Notes: generated from the sequence alone by a model not told the origin. A DNA stretch of 64,000 bases from Pseudonocardia nigra (GCF_019396355.1 NZ_JAHKRK010000010.1:1-64000); one strand, 5' to 3'. Shown: positions 1 through 11,137, counted from the stretch's first letter. Translations and numbers: made by a program.

Positions 1-1750
<1,750 letters not shown>

Positions 1751-1793
1751 CTATCGAGGACTCCCGACGATTCCGGGTGGGCGACACCCAACG

Positions 1794-1830
1794 GTGGCAG
1801 CATTTTGCCGAAGAACGGCATTCCTGCCAC
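1794..1830. repeat. Imperfect hairpin between ligA and a small gene
   Basis: Outer arms GTGGCAG (1794-1800) and CTGCCAC (1824-1830) pair, and inner bases around TTGCCG and CGGCA extend the stem imperfectly. The right half (GAAGAACGGCATTCCTGCCA) is almost the same as bases 48177-48195 (GAAGAGCGCATTCCTGCCA). It therefore looks like one copy of a dispersed element. Here it lies between two divergent starts rather than at a gene end. Confidence 0.5.
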
Positions 1831-1865
1831 TCGTGGACACCCCGGGACGAGCGGAAGCTCGGTCC

Positions 1866-2051
1866 ATGTTCCTCGTCCACTGCCCCCGGCACGGCTCCCG
1901 CGTCCTGTTGTCCGAGCGGCGGATCCGCGCGCTCCACAACACCCCCGAGGGGATCGTCGTGGAGGTCGAGTGCCACGACGGCGAGCGCATCCGGGTCGTC
2001 ACCGGCCGGCACCGGCGTTCGGAGGAGACGAACGGGGCGCTCGTCGGATAG
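1866..2051 (+). CDS. Small conserved-type hypothetical protein (61 aa)
   Basis: Starts at an ATG (MFLVHCPRHGSRVLL) and ends at TAG. It carries one Cys-x2-His pair (CPRH) and a later VEVECHDGERIRVV stretch, a composition typical of small actinobacterial proteins of unknown function with a beta-rich core. A longer in-frame extension exists upstream but runs through the hairpin at 1794-1830 and back towards ligA, so the internal ATG is preferred. It is divergent from ligA and followed by a short hairpin. No function can be assigned. Confidence 0.7.
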   Translation: MFLVHCPRHGSRVLLSERRIRALHNTPEGIVVEVECHDGERIRVVTGRHRRSEETNGALVG

Positions 2052-2069
2052 GGACCGGCGACCGTCCCT
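2050..2069 (+). terminator. Short hairpin between convergent genes
   Basis: Arms AGGGAC (2050-2055) and GTCCCT (2064-2069) with an 8-base loop are followed by TTTCG. The element starts in the stop codon of the small plus-strand gene and lies just before the stop of the minus-strand DUF1841 gene, so it could end transcription from both sides. The stem is only 6 bp, so support is modest. Confidence 0.4.
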
Positions 2070-2078
2070 TTCGTCGGA

Positions 2079-3680
2079 TCAGCCGAGCTCCTTCAGGGCC
2101 GTGACATAAGCGGCGACGTTCGTCGGCCCACGGCCGGTCAGTACGCCGTGCAGGTGCGTGACCAACACCTCGCCGATCGCGTGCAGCGCGTCGTGGCGGT
2201 CCATGCCCGACTCGAGCAACCGCTGGGCCGCCTGCCAGGCCTCCGGCGGATCGTCGTCCCACAGTTGGTTGGCGACGATCTCGTGCACCGCGACATGCAG
2301 CCGCGGGTTCACCCCGCCCACGACGTCCGGGTCCGGGTCGGCCGGCGCGTCGTGGTACTCCGGGTGCTCGCCCCTGATGAGCACGGCCCTGTCGTCCGGG
2401 TCGCTCGGGTCCAGGTGCGCGAAGTACTCGTCGCCGATCTTCGCGGTGCCGAACGGCATCGCGAAGAACCGCCGCTCGATCAGATCCCGCAGCCCGTACG
2501 CGTCCAGGCCGTCGAGGTCCACCCCGGCGATGTAGACGTCGGCGGGGGCGCCGCCGGGCGCGATGCCGTCGTCCTCGTCGAATGCCGTCGTCATCTCGTC
2601 GATGATCTCCCGCAGCTCGGCGAGAGCCTCCGCGGGCAGGCCCACCCGTGCACCGGCCCAGTCGGCCCACGCGGGCAGCGTCTCGTTGAGCGCGGCGAGC
2701 ACGGCGTCGCCCGGATCGGGTTGCTCAGGCAGCCAGCCGAACAGGAACCGCTCGGTCTTCGCCGGGCTCACCCGCAACGGCTGCCCGCGATCGACGTCCG
2801 CGCCGAAGTCGACGATGAGCTCGATGCACGCTCGGGCTCCTGCCGGGAGATCCCGCCCGGCGTCCGAGGCGAGGAACTCCTCGACGATCCGGTGGCGCTG
2901 TTCCGCATCGACTGTCGGGGCCGGCTGCGGGGGAGGCGCCGGCACCAGCCGCGCCCTGGCGTTGGCCAGCGCTCGGAACGGGGGGAAATCCTCGTTCACC
3001 GGAGGTTCCACGGCCGCGTCGGTCGCCGCGAGGGCAGGCGCCAGCATGCCGCCTGCCTCCTCGTGGGACAGCTCCCGCAGCCAGACGCCAGCGCCGTCGG
3101 CGAGCTCCCGGAGGTCGTCGAGGGTCTCGACCGGGTCCGCCGTGACGAACGCGTCCTTGGCGATGCCGCCGAGCGTGTGGTCCACCAGCACCGCGACGCC
3201 GTGTTCCACGCCGGCCCGGTCGACGCCCAACAGAACGGTGGTCTGGTCGCCGTAGACGTCACCGTAGGCCCACGTCATCGTCACCCGCTCCGCGCCGAGG
3301 TCCTCGACCCACGCCGGCTCGGCCACCCCGCGGGCGGCCAGGGCGTCGGCCGCTGCAGCAGCCTGGGCACGCTGTCGCTCCGTCCCGAGCACGGCGATGC
3401 AACGCAGCAGTGCGAGCGCGCCGGTCCGCTTCCGGCTGCCCGCGTACGCGACGACGGCCTCGCCGAACACGACCTCGGGGTCGTCGTCGACGATGAACAG
3501 CCCCCACCACGCCCCGAGCATCTCCGACACGTACAGCTCGGCCTGGAGTGCGTCCGGGACCCGCTCGAGCTCGCGAGCCGCCACCTGCACGGTGCGGGCC
3601 ACGATCTGGTCCGGGCCGGGCGGGGCGCCTGCGCCGCGCCCGGTGGGCTTGCGCTTGCGTCGCTTGCTCTCCGGGCTCAC
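2079..3680 (-). CDS. DUF1841-domain protein (533 aa)
   Basis: Unknown function. The GTG start (VSPESKRRKRKP) is chosen because AGGAGG stands just upstream; longer frames run antisense into the next gene. The N-terminus is strongly basic (KRRKRK). A middle region of about 250 residues is alpha/beta and acidic. The last ~110 residues match the DUF1841 pattern (NPRLHVAVHEIVANQ, then a His/Asp-rich helix MDRHDALHAIGEVLVTHLHG). There is no signal peptide or membrane segment, so it is probably cytoplasmic. It lies downstream of the MetE-like gene on the same strand with a 73-bp gap, so co-transcription is possible. The domain call is from memory of the family; the rest is description. Confidence 0.8.
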   Translation of the reverse strand: MSPESKRRKRKPTGRGAGAPPGPDQIVARTVQVAARELERVPDALQAELYVSEMLGAWWGLFIVDDDPEVVFGEAVVAYAGSRKRTGALALLRCIAVLGTERQRAQAAAAADALAARGVAEPAWVEDLGAERVTMTWAYGDVYGDQTTVLLGVDRAGVEHGVAVLVDHTLGGIAKDAFVTADPVETLDDLRELADGAGVWLRELSHEEAGGMLAPALAATDAAVEPPVNEDFPPFRALANARARLVPAPPPQPAPTVDAEQRHRIVEEFLASDAGRDLPAGARACIELIVDFGADVDRGQPLRVSPAKTERFLFGWLPEQPDPGDAVLAALNETLPAWADWAGARVGLPAEALAELREIIDEMTTAFDEDDGIAPGGAPADVYIAGVDLDGLDAYGLRDLIERRFFAMPFGTAKIGDEYFAHLDPSDPDDRAVLIRGEHPEYHDAPADPDPDVVGGVNPRLHVAVHEIVANQLWDDDPPEAWQAAQRLLESGMDRHDALHAIGEVLVTHLHGVLTGRGPTNVAAYVTALKELG

Positions 3681-3753
3681 AAATCCTCCTCGCTGACGCT
3701 CACCGCCCACGTTCGCGGCGTTGCTGTGCTCTCGCCCACCGTGCCAGGCCCCG

Positions 3754-4911
3754 CTACCAGTCCTCCGGCGGGTCGACGAAGGCCTGCCCGAGGTCGCGGG
3801 CCAGCGCCATCGCCCGCCGCGCCCACGCCGGCGTCGCGCCGGCGAGCCCGCACGTGGGCGTCGGGACCGCGAGCGCGCCGAGCCGGGCGCGGTCGAAGCC
3901 GAGGCGGTCGGCGAGGTCGAACGCGCCCCGGGCGAGATCGCGCAACACCGGCCGGGTGGCGGGCTCCCGGGCGGGCACGAGCCCCAGCAGCAGTGGCGTG
4001 CCGGCGTCCCACACCTCGCCCAGCGCGTCGAGCGCCGCCGGCCGCGCCGTCGCGCCGGTGAACGCCGGACGCGTGGCGTCGATCCCGATGCCCGCGGCCC
4101 CGATGCCCGCCAGCAGCCGCACCGGCGGGCGGTCCGCACAGCAGTGCACGACGACCGGCGCGCCGAGCGCGGCGACCATGTCCCGCAGGGCGTCCTGCGC
4201 GTCCGGCTCGGGCACGGCCCGCACCGTGCCGAAGCCCGACGCCGTGGGCAGCGAGCCGTCCAGCACGGCGGGCAGCGCGGGCTCGTCGAGCTGCACGAGC
4301 ACCTGCGCGCCCGTCCGCTCCGCGACCTCGCCGACGTGGGCCAGCAGGCCCTCCGTCAGGCTCGCGGTGAACTCCCGGACACCGCCCCGGTCGGTGAGCA
4401 CCCGGTGCCCGGTGTGCAGCTCGACCGCGGCCGCGAGCGTCCACGGGCCGGCGACCTGCACCTTCACCCAGTCCGGGCGCACCGGATCGCACGCCTCGTC
4501 GAAGGCGTCGACGTCGGCGCGGCGCAGGTCCACCGCGCGCCGGTGGTCGCGGCCGGGGCGGGCGGTCACGCGGTAGCCCGTCGGGACGACCTCGACGGCG
4601 AGGTCCACGAGCAGCCCCGCCGTCCGACCGATCATGTCGGCGCCGACGCCGCGGACGGGCAGCTCGGGCAGGTGCGGCAACAGCGGCAGCTCGCCCACGA
4701 CCGTGGCGGCGGCCTCGCGGGCGTCGGTGCCGGGCAGCGACCCGACGCCCGTTGCCGCCCCGTCGGGCCAGCGTGCGGGCGGTGGGGTCTCGGCCGGGTC
4801 CTCGGCGGGGCCGGGCACGACGATCGCGCCGCCTGCCGCGGTCTCCCCCGGGGTCGCCCCGGCCAGGCCTGCCGCGGCGAGCGCGGCTTCGAGGGCGTCG
4901 TCGGTACTCAC
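3754..4911 (-). CDS. MetE-like / UROD-fold methionine synthase-type protein
   Basis: A 385-residue TIM-barrel protein related to the C-terminal domain of cobalamin-independent methionine synthase. Features seen: VGSLPGTD near residue 55, VQLDEPAL in the middle of the barrel, VVHCCADRP and near the end PTPTCGLAG. The His/Cys and later Cys are placed as the zinc ligands of MetE-type enzymes. It is about half the length of full MetE and lacks the N-terminal folate domain, so it may use another methyl donor. The GTG start reads VSTDDALEAALAAAG. M. tuberculosis Rv3015c is the apparent counterpart, also near ligA. Substrate unknown; family call firm. Confidence 0.85.
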   Translation of the reverse strand: MSTDDALEAALAAAGLAGATPGETAAGGAIVVPGPAEDPAETPPPARWPDGAATGVGSLPGTDAREAAATVVGELPLLPHLPELPVRGVGADMIGRTAGLLVDLAVEVVPTGYRVTARPGRDHRRAVDLRRADVDAFDEACDPVRPDWVKVQVAGPWTLAAAVELHTGHRVLTDRGGVREFTASLTEGLLAHVGEVAERTGAQVLVQLDEPALPAVLDGSLPTASGFGTVRAVPEPDAQDALRDMVAALGAPVVVHCCADRPPVRLLAGIGAAGIGIDATRPAFTGATARPAALDALGEVWDAGTPLLLGLVPAREPATRPVLRDLARGAFDLADRLGFDRARLGALAVPTPTCGLAGATPAWARRAMALARDLGQAFVDPPEDW

Positions 4912-5002
4912 AGCGGTTGTCTACCAGCGGGCCGCCAGAGGGAAACGTCGTCCCCGCGAGTCGGTACGGCGTGGCGGGCGAGTTGCGACGATCCGGCGGC
5001 GG

Positions 5003-5133
5003 CTCGCACGTCCGGAACGGGCGACTCGCGAGCGGTCAGGGCCGACACGCCCGCCAATCCGTGCCGACTCGCATGTCCGGAACGGGCGACTCGCACGTCG
5101 GGAACGGGCGACTCGCGCGTCGGGAACGGGCGA
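5003..5133. repeat. 22-bp near-identical repeats, three in tandem plus one separate copy
   Basis: Units begin at 5003, 5068, 5090 and 5112. The last three abut exactly with no spacer and vary at only a few bases (for example GTCCGGAACGGGC versus GTCGGGAACGGGC); a fifth partial unit begins at 5134. The array fills the 236-bp gap between the 3' end of mnmA and the start of the MetE-like gene, where I see no gene. There are no spacers and no cas genes, so it is not CRISPR. Confidence 0.85.
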
Positions 5134-5147
5134 CTCGCGGGGTGGGG

Positions 5148-6224
5148 TCAGTGGGTGGCGGTGATCGTGGCGCTGCCCAGCACGACGTCCCCGGCGGGGT
5201 CGGGCCGGTAGAGGGCCACCGCCTGCCCCGGCGCCACGCCGCGCAGCGGCTCCTCCAGCTCGACGCGCACACCGTCCGGGCCCGGTTCGGCCACCGCGGC
5301 CGCCAGCCCGCCGTGGGCGCGCACCTGGGCCATGCAGGGGAACCTGTCCCCCGGCGAGCGGCCCGCGCTCCACACGGGGCGTGCGGCGTCGATGGTGCGG
5401 ACGTCGAGCGCGCCGGCGGGCCCGACCCGGACGGTGCCGCTGACGGGCTCGATCCCCAGCACGTAACGGGGTCGCCCGTCGTCGGCGGGGGCGTGGATGC
5501 CGAGGCCCTTGCGCTGGCCGACGGTGAAGCCGTGCACCCCGTCGTGCCGGGCCAGCTCCGCTCCGGTGGCGTCGTCCACCACGGCGCCCGGCCTGCTCCC
5601 GAGCCGCGCGCCGAGGAAGGCGCGGGTGTCGCCGGACGGGATGAAGCAGATGTCGTGGCTGTCGGGCTTGTCGGCCACCCGCAGCCCGCGCTCGGCGGCC
5701 TCGGCCCGCACCTGCGCCTTGGGGGTGTCGCCGATGGGGAACATCGAGTGGGCGAGCTGGTGCTCGGTGAGCACGGCGAGCACGTAGGACTGGTCCTTGT
5801 CGGCGTCGACGGCCCGGCGCAGCTGCCCGTTCTCGAGCCGCGCGTAGTGCCCCGTGCAGAGGGCGTCGAACCCGAGGGCGAGCGCCCGCTCCAGCAGCGC
5901 CGAGAACTTGATCTTCTCGTTGCACCGCAGGCACGGGTTCGGCGTCTGGCCCGCGGCGTAGGCGGCGACGAAGTCGTCCACCACGTCCTCCGTGAACCGG
6001 GCGGCGAAGTCCCAGACGTAGAACGGGATGCCGAGCACGTCGGCGGCCCGCCGGGCGTCGGCGGCGTCCTCGCGGGAGCAGCAGCCCCGCGACCCGCTGC
6101 GCAGCGCGGCCGGGGTCTCCGACAGCGCCAGGTGCACGCCGACCACGTCGTGCCCGGCGGCGACGGCGCGCGCGGCGGCCACCGCCGAGTCGACACCGCC
6201 GCTCATCGCGGCCAGCACCCTCAT
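5148..6224 (-). CDS. mnmA: tRNA-specific 2-thiouridylase MnmA
   Basis: Thiolates U34 of the wobble position in tRNA(Lys/Glu/Gln) using ATP and persulfide sulfur. The 358-residue protein has the ATP pyrophosphatase P-loop SGGVDS at residues 8-13, a first catalytic cysteine in NPCLRCN (Cys98) and the second in DSHDICFIP (Cys193). Length is normal for the family. It lies directly downstream of a cysteine desulfurase, the natural sulfur supplier, as in M. tuberculosis (trmU/iscS). The ATG start ([13 protein letters not shown]) is the second of two ATGs created by a 14-bp duplication; the first meets a stop after five codons. Confidence 0.97.
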   Translation of the reverse strand: MRVLAAMSGGVDSAVAAARAVAAGHDVVGVHLALSETPAALRSGSRGCCSREDAADARRAADVLGIPFYVWDFAARFTEDVVDDFVAAYAAGQTPNPCLRCNEKIKFSALLERALALGFDALCTGHYARLENGQLRRAVDADKDQSYVLAVLTEHQLAHSMFPIGDTPKAQVRAEAAERGLRVADKPDSHDICFIPSGDTRAFLGARLGSRPGAVVDDATGAELARHDGVHGFTVGQRKGLGIHAPADDGRPRYVLGIEPVSGTVRVGPAGALDVRTIDAARPVWSAGRSPGDRFPCMAQVRAHGGLAAAVAEPGPDGVRVELEEPLRGVAPGQAVALYRPDPAGDVVLGSATITATH

Positions 6225-6241
6225 CGCAGCACCCTCATCGC
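6214..6241. repeat. 14-bp tandem duplication at the iscS-mnmA junction
   Basis: CAGCACCCTCATCG occurs at 6214-6227 and again at 6228-6241. On the minus strand this copies the ATGAGGGTGCTG start region. The upstream ATG (6238) overlaps the iscS stop by 4 bases but is out of frame with mnmA; the downstream ATG (6224) is the working start. The original arrangement was probably a 4-base overlap, broken by the duplication. Confidence 0.85.
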
Positions 6242-7464
6242 AGCGCGCTCTGGCCGGCCCGGCGCGCCCGCTCCACCACGCCGCCGATCACAGCGGCCAC
6301 CGCGTCGACGTCGGCAGCGGTGGACGTGTGGCCGAGGGAGAACCGCAGCGATCCCCGGGCGGTGGCCTCGTCGGCGCCCATCGCGAGCAGGACGTGGCTC
6401 GGCTGCGCGACACCCGCGGTGCAGGCCGAGCCCGTGGAGCACTCGATGCCCTGGGCGTCCAGCAGCATCAGCAGGCTGTCGCCCTCACAGCCGGGGAACG
6501 ACAGGTGCGCGTTGCCGGGCAGCCGCGAGGGGCCGCCCTCGACGACGCCGGTGCCGGAGTCGCCGTTGAGCGTGGCGTCGGGCACGGTCGCGAGGATCTT
6601 GCCGACGAGGTCGTCGCGCAGCCCGGCCAGCGTGGCCGCGCGCCGCGGCGTGTCGGCGGCCGCCAGCTCGACAGCGGTGGCGAGCCCCACCACGGCGGGG
6701 GTGTCGAGCGTGCCGGAGCGGACGTCGCGCTCCTGGCCGCCGCCGTGCAGCAGCGGCGTGAGCGCGACCTCGCGGCCGAGCAGCAGTACGCCCGCCCCGT
6801 AGGGGCCACCGAGCTTGTGCCCGGTGAGCGTGAGCGCGTCGGCGCCGGACGCGGCGAAGTCGACCGGCAGCACGCCGACGGCCTGCACGGCGTCGGTGTG
6901 CAGCGGTACCTCGAACTCGTGGGCGATCGCGGCCAGCTCCCGGATCGGGTTGACGGTGCCGACCTCGTTGTTCGCCCACATCACGGAGACGAGCGCGACC
7001 CGCTCGGGCTCCCGGGCGAGCGCGGCGCGCACCGTCTCGGGCCGGACGCGCCCGAGGTCGTCGACCTCCAGCAGCTCCACCTCGGCGCCCTCGTGGGCCG
7101 CCAGCCACTCCGCGGAGTCGAGCACCGCGTGGTGCTCGATGGCCGACACCAGCACCCGGGTGCGCTGTGGGTCAGTGGCGCGCCGGGACCAGTAGAGGCC
7201 CTTGACCGCCAGGTTGTCGCTCTCCGTGCCCCCAGTGGTGAGCACCACCTCGGACGGACGCGCACCCACCGCGGCGGCGATCCGCTCGCGCGCCTCCTCG
7301 ACCTCCCGCCGGGCCCGCCTGCCCGCGGTGTGCAGCGAGGAGGCGTTGCCGGTGCGGCGGAGCGCGTCGGTCATCACGGCCACCGCCTCGTCGAGCATCG
7401 GCGTGGTGGCGGCGTGGTCGAGGTAGACGGCCGCGGGCTGCGACCCCGTCGCTGGTGATGTCAC
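6235..7464 (-). CDS. iscS: Cysteine desulfurase (IscS/NifS class V aminotransferase)
   Basis: A PLP enzyme that takes sulfur from cysteine for tRNA thiolation and Fe-S cluster assembly. In the 409-residue product the PLP lysine is K217 in [13 protein letters not shown] and the catalytic cysteine is C348 in STGSACTAG. The N-terminal YLDHAATTP and [13 protein letters not shown] blocks are classic. The GTG start ([19 protein letters not shown]) is preferred to a 64-codon upstream extension of low-complexity sequence. It ends 10 bases before mnmA and probably forms one unit with it. The family is certain; whether Fe-S assembly or only tRNA thiolation is the main role cannot be told here. Confidence 0.95.
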   Translation of the reverse strand: MTSPATGSQPAAVYLDHAATTPMLDEAVAVMTDALRRTGNASSLHTAGRRARREVEEARERIAAAVGARPSEVVLTTGGTESDNLAVKGLYWSRRATDPQRTRVLVSAIEHHAVLDSAEWLAAHEGAEVELLEVDDLGRVRPETVRAALAREPERVALVSVMWANNEVGTVNPIRELAAIAHEFEVPLHTDAVQAVGVLPVDFAASGADALTLTGHKLGGPYGAGVLLLGREVALTPLLHGGGQERDVRSGTLDTPAVVGLATAVELAAADTPRRAATLAGLRDDLVGKILATVPDATLNGDSGTGVVEGGPSRLPGNAHLSFPGCEGDSLLMLLDAQGIECSTGSACTAGVAQPSHVLLAMGADEATARGSLRFSLGHTSTAADVDAVAAVIGGVVERARRAGQSALR

Positions 7465-7564
7465 GTCAGACCTCGTCGCTGCCAGTCCAGGGCGGCCACC
7501 CGTCCCGGTCGATGAACCGGGGTCCAGGGTAGTCGCCGCTCCGTGGCGCACCCCCTGCCGGGCG

Positions 7565-8433
7565 TCAGGCCGCGACCGCCCCCGACGGGCGGACCGCGGT
7601 GCCCTCGACCACCGGGTGGACGAGGCCGGTGACCGTGGCGACGGCCTCCCCCGCACGCCGCGCCAGCTCCCGCCGGTCCGCGACGGCGGCGGCCGGGATC
7701 ACGGGCAGCACGGTCAGTTCGCACACCAGCCCGGGCAGCCGCAGCACGCGCCGCACTGCGTCCCACAGGGTCTCGTCGCCGACGAACGCGGCCGCGAAGG
7801 CGGGCGCACCCGCGGCGTCGCGGAACGTGACCGCCACCGGCCGGACCGGCATCCCGGCATCGAGCGCCGCCTGGAACGCGGCGCGACGGAACCGCCCGGC
7901 CGCGGCGCCGCAGAAGGTCGTGCCCTCCGGGAAGACCGCGACGACGGCGCCCGCCCGCAGTGCGGCCGCCGTCTCCGCGACGGTTCCGGGCAGCCCGCGC
8001 AGACCCGCGCGGTCGACGAACAGCGCGCCGGTCCGCGCGGCCACCGCACCGATCAGCGGCCAGTCGCGCACCTCGCGCTTGGCGAGCATCCGCACCGGCT
8101 GCACCGCGCCGAGCGCGAGCACCTCGAGCCAGGACAGGTGGTTGGCGACGACGAGCGTTCCGCCACCCGTGCTGTAGCGCTCGTCCCCGATGACGCGCAG
8201 CCGCACGCCCGCCGCGGCGAGCGCGGCCCTGCAGCACGCCCGCACCCAGTGCTCGCGCGCTCGGCCCGCAGCAGCGGCACGCCCAGTACCGCGCCGAGCA
8301 GCACCGCCGCCAGCGCCGCCAGCCGCACGGCCACCACCGGCGCGCCGGTCCGGGCAGGAGCGGATGCGGGCAAGCAGCGCGGCCCGCAGGGTGACGTCGG
8401 CGCCCAGCCTGCGGCCACCGCCGGATGCGTCAT
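7565..8433 (-). CDS. 1-acyl-glycerol-3-phosphate acyltransferase-like PlsC, apparent frameshift
   Basis: Membrane phospholipid acyltransferase family. The start [17 protein letters not shown] overlaps the GNAT stop (ATGA). The start frame encodes a hydrophobic helix ([19 protein letters not shown]), then switches frame near 8253-8262, inside a GCGCGC tract, to continue as [18 protein letters not shown]. The acyltransferase block ANHLSWLEV gives H-x4-E where H-x4-D is usual. GALFVDRAG and VFPEGTT follow. Adding GC (or removing one base) at the tract restores a single ~290-residue protein. The gene is therefore broken in this sequence, through a real mutation or an assembly error. It corresponds to M. 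tuberculosis Rv3026c. Confidence 0.8.
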
Positions 8434-9196
8434 CCCGCGCCCCCGAGGAAGAACCGCACGTAGCGGTCGTCCATGTGGTCGAGGCCCAGCAGGACCAGGA
8501 AGTCGCGCAGTCGAAGGCGGGGTCGCGGGCGGGCGGGCCGCACACCCACGCTCCCAGGCGCAGGTAACCGCGCAGCAGCGGCGGCATCGGGGCCCGGCTC
8601 CGGGGGGCGACCAGCGGCGGGCGCCACGGCACCAGCGGCCGCACCCGGTAGGGCTCCGGGGCGAGGTGCCGCGCGAGCACCCGGTCCCAGACACCGGCGG
8701 CGAGCGCACCGCCGTCGGCGAGCGGGACGCTCGCGCACCCGGCGAGCCAGCGGTTGCCGGTCAGCAGCATGTACCGGGCGATCCCGGCCCAGACCAGGCC
8801 GACGACGGCCCCGTCCCGGTGGTCGGGGTGCACGCAGGACCGGCCCGCCTCCACCAGCGACGGCCGCAGCGGGGCGAGGCCGGCCATCGCGAACTCGGTC
8901 TCGGAGTACAGCCCGCCCGCGGCGCGGGCGCGCTCGGGCGGCAGCATCCGGTAGGTGCCGACGACCTCGCCGCTGACGTCCTCCCGCACCACCATGTGGT
9001 CGCAGTAGGGGTCGAAGCGATCGATGTCGAGGCCGGGCTCGGGTGTGGTGAGGACGGCGCCGAGCTCGCCGGCGAAGACCTGGTGGCGCAGCCGCTGGGC
9101 GGCGCGCACGTCGTCGGCGTCGGTGGTGAGGAGCAGCGAGTAGCGGCGGGACGCGGCGGCCTGCGGCGTCCTGGCGAGCACCTGCGACGAGGTCAC
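8430..9196 (-). CDS. GNAT N-acyltransferase (Rv3027c-like), apparent frameshift near the 3' end
   Basis: A GNAT-fold protein of the type adjacent to PlsC in many actinobacteria, probably handling an acyl donor in lipid metabolism. The GTG start reads [20 protein letters not shown]. The body includes [22 protein letters not shown] and [13 protein letters not shown]. After DPAFDCA (near 8506) the frame moves by one base, and the expected ending [20 protein letters not shown] then a stop is found in the other frame. A missing G in TGCGCGGAC explains it. The ending meets the PlsC start by a 4-base overlap, which supports the corrected frame. Confidence 0.8.
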
Positions 9197-9308
9197 GGGC
9201 TCTTGCTACGGGGCACAGGCAACGGGCGCGCCTGGACGAGCCGACGTCGCCGTGGCAGCGGGGTGAACACACGGCCGGCGGCGCCGGGCCGCCGGTTCCG
9301 GAAACACG

Positions 9309-9345
9309 CCGTGCCCCGGGCGGCCTGCGCCTGCCCGGGGCACGG
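9309..9345 (-). terminator. Strong hairpin after etfA
   Basis: Perfect 13-bp arms CCGTGCCCCGGGC (9309-9321) and GCCCGGGGCACGG (9333-9345) enclose an 11-base loop. It lies 27 bases beyond the etfA stop and before the GNAT gene on the same strand. No T-run follows, as is common for actinobacterial hairpins. It probably separates the etfBA unit from the GNAT-PlsC unit. Confidence 0.75.
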
Positions 9346-9371
9346 GAGCCCGCGGAACGATCCTCGGCGGA

Positions 9372-10319
9372 TCAGCCCTTGCGCTTGGTGATCTCCTCCT
9401 GGAGCTGGGGGGCGACCTTGAACAGGTCGCCCACCACGCCGAAGTCGGCGATCTCGAAGATCGGCGCCTCCGGGTCCTTGTTCACCGCGATGATCGTCTT
9501 CGAGGTCTGCATCCCGGCCCGGTGCTGGATCGCCCCGGAGATCCCCAGCGCGATGTACAGCTGCGGCGACACCGTCTTCCCGGTCTGGCCGACCTGGAAC
9601 TGGTGCGGGTAGTAGCCCGAGTCCACCGCCGCGCGCGAGGCACCCACCGCGGCCCCCAGGGAGTCGGCCAGCGCCTCCACGACCGCGAAGTCCTCGGCCG
9701 AGCCGACCCCGCGCCCACCGGACACCACGACCGTGGCCTCGGACAGCTCGGGCCGGTCACCACCGGTGATCGGCTCCCGCGCGGTCACGGTCGCGCTGAG
9801 CCCCTGCGCCGCCGGCACCGACACGGTCTCCTCCGCACCCGCACCCGGGGACGGCTCGACGTCCACCGCACCGGCCCGCACCGTGATCACCGGATGCGCG
9901 GTGTTCGCCTTCGCCTCGGCGATGTACGCGCCACCGAAGATCGAGTGCGTCACCCCGTCGGCACCCACCGCGACCACGTCCGACAGCAACGCCGAGTTGG
10001 TGCGCACCGCGACCCGGCCGGCGATCTCCTTGCCGTCGGCCGACGTGCCGATCAGCACCGCCGCCGGCTCGGTTGACCCGATCAGCTCCACCAGCACCGA
10101 CACCTCCGCCGCCAGGAACTCCGACGCGTCGGTCTCGGCGACGTAGATCTTCTCCGCGCCGTACTCGGTGAGCCCGTCGGCCAGCTTCGCCGCCGTCCCG
10201 GCCGGGCCGACCACCACCGCCGACGGCTCACCCAGCCCACGCGCCGCGGTCAGCAGCTCGTAGGTGGACTTCTTGACCTCACCCTCGAGGTGGTCGACGA
10301 GGACCAGCACCTCAGCCAT
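9372..10319 (-). CDS. etfA: Electron transfer flavoprotein alpha subunit
   Basis: FAD-binding subunit of the soluble heterodimer that carries electrons from acyl-CoA and other dehydrogenases towards the quinone pool. The 315-residue protein starts [23 protein letters not shown]. The C-terminal FAD domain shows [27 protein letters not shown], the [14 protein letters not shown] block and INVD-like [19 protein letters not shown]. Length is typical. It follows etfB with a 32-bp gap, as in M. tuberculosis fixA-fixB (Rv3029c-Rv3028c), and is closed by the hairpin at 9309. Confidence 0.97.
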   Translation of the reverse strand: MAEVLVLVDHLEGEVKKSTYELLTAARGLGEPSAVVVGPAGTAAKLADGLTEYGAEKIYVAETDASEFLAAEVSVLVELIGSTEPAAVLIGTSADGKEIAGRVAVRTNSALLSDVVAVGADGVTHSIFGGAYIAEAKANTAHPVITVRAGAVDVEPSPGAGAEETVSVPAAQGLSATVTAREPITGGDRPELSEATVVVSGGRGVGSAEDFAVVEALADSLGAAVGASRAAVDSGYYPHQFQVGQTGKTVSPQLYIALGISGAIQHRAGMQTSKTIIAVNKDPEAPIFEIADFGVVGDLFKVAPQLQEEITKRKG

Positions 10320-10351
10320 GAGTGTTCTCCTCTATCTCTCGTCGATCCGGG

Positions 10352-11137
10352 TCAGATGAGCTTCTGGCCGACCAGGTACGCGGCGACCTTCGCACCGCCG
10401 TCACCCTCGTCCTCGATCTTCTCGCCGGCGCTCTTGGGCGGCTTCGGCGACGCCGAGGTCACGGTGGTCAGCGCGTTGGCCAGGCCGACCTCGGACGCCT
10501 CGATCCCCGCGTCGGCGATCGTGATCGCCGCGACCGGCTTCTTCTTCGCCGCCATGATCCCCTTGAACGACGGGTACCGCGGCTCGTTGATCTTCTCACC
10601 CACGCTCACCACCGCCGGCAGCTCCGCCGTCAGCGTGGTCACCCCGTCGTCGGTCTCCCGCTTCACCGTGATCGACGACCCGTCCACGGTGATCTCCCGC
10701 GCGTGCGTCAGCGCCGGCAGCCCCAGCACGTCGGCCACCATCGCCGGCACCGCGCTCGAGCGCCCGTCAGAAGCCTCGTTACCGGCCACCACCAGGTCGA
10801 ACCCGCCCTCGACGGTGCCGATCGCCTTCGCCAGCGCGCGGGCGGTCTGCACCGCGCACGACCCCGCCAGCGCCTCGTCCGACAGGTGCACGGCCTTGTC
10901 CGCACCCATCGACAGCGCCTTGCGGATCGCGTCGGTGGCCCCGTCCGGACCCATCGTCAGAACGGTCACCTCCCCGCCCTGGGCCTCCTTCAGCTGCAGG
11001 GCCGCCTCCACCGCGCGCTCGTTGATCTCATCGAGCACCGCGTCGGTCGCTTCGCGGTCCAACGTGCCGTCGGAGTCCTTGAGCTTCCGCTCCGAATAGG
11101 TGTCGGGCACCTGCTTGATCAGCACGACGATGTTCAT
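10352..11137 (-). CDS. etfB: Electron transfer flavoprotein beta subunit
   Basis: AMP-binding partner of EtfA. The chosen ATG gives MNIVVLIKQVPDTYSERKL, the standard EtfB N-terminus, preceded by GAGG; a 31-codon basic upstream extension is rejected. The 261-residue length is normal. The signature VTVLTMGPDGATDAIRKALSMG and the later VEGGFDLVVAGNEASDGRSS and VPAMVADVLGLP blocks are present. First gene of the etfBA unit. About 240 bp of upstream DNA without a clear gene separates it from the divergent small gene at 11381 and should hold both promoters; I do not see a convincing -35/-10 pair. Confidence 0.97.
   Translation of the reverse strand: MNIVVLIKQVPDTYSERKLKDSDGTLDREATDAVLDEINERAVEAALQLKEAQGGEVTVLTMGPDGATDAIRKALSMGADKAVHLSDEALAGSCAVQTARALAKAIGTVEGGFDLVVAGNEASDGRSSAVPAMVADVLGLPALTHAREITVDGSSITVKRETDDGVTTLTAELPAVVSVGEKINEPRYPSFKGIMAAKKKPVAAITIADAGIEASEVGLANALTTVTSASPKPPKSAGEKIEDEGDGGAKVAAYLVGQKLI

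Noticed and set aside
5003-5133. CRISPR array
   Set aside because: The 22-bp units abut without spacers and no cas genes are present.
7565-9196. A single 543-aa GNAT-PlsC fusion protein
   Set aside because: The middle 85 residues are nonsense, while the expected ends of both proteins and an ATGA overlap exist in another frame; two frameshifts explain it better.
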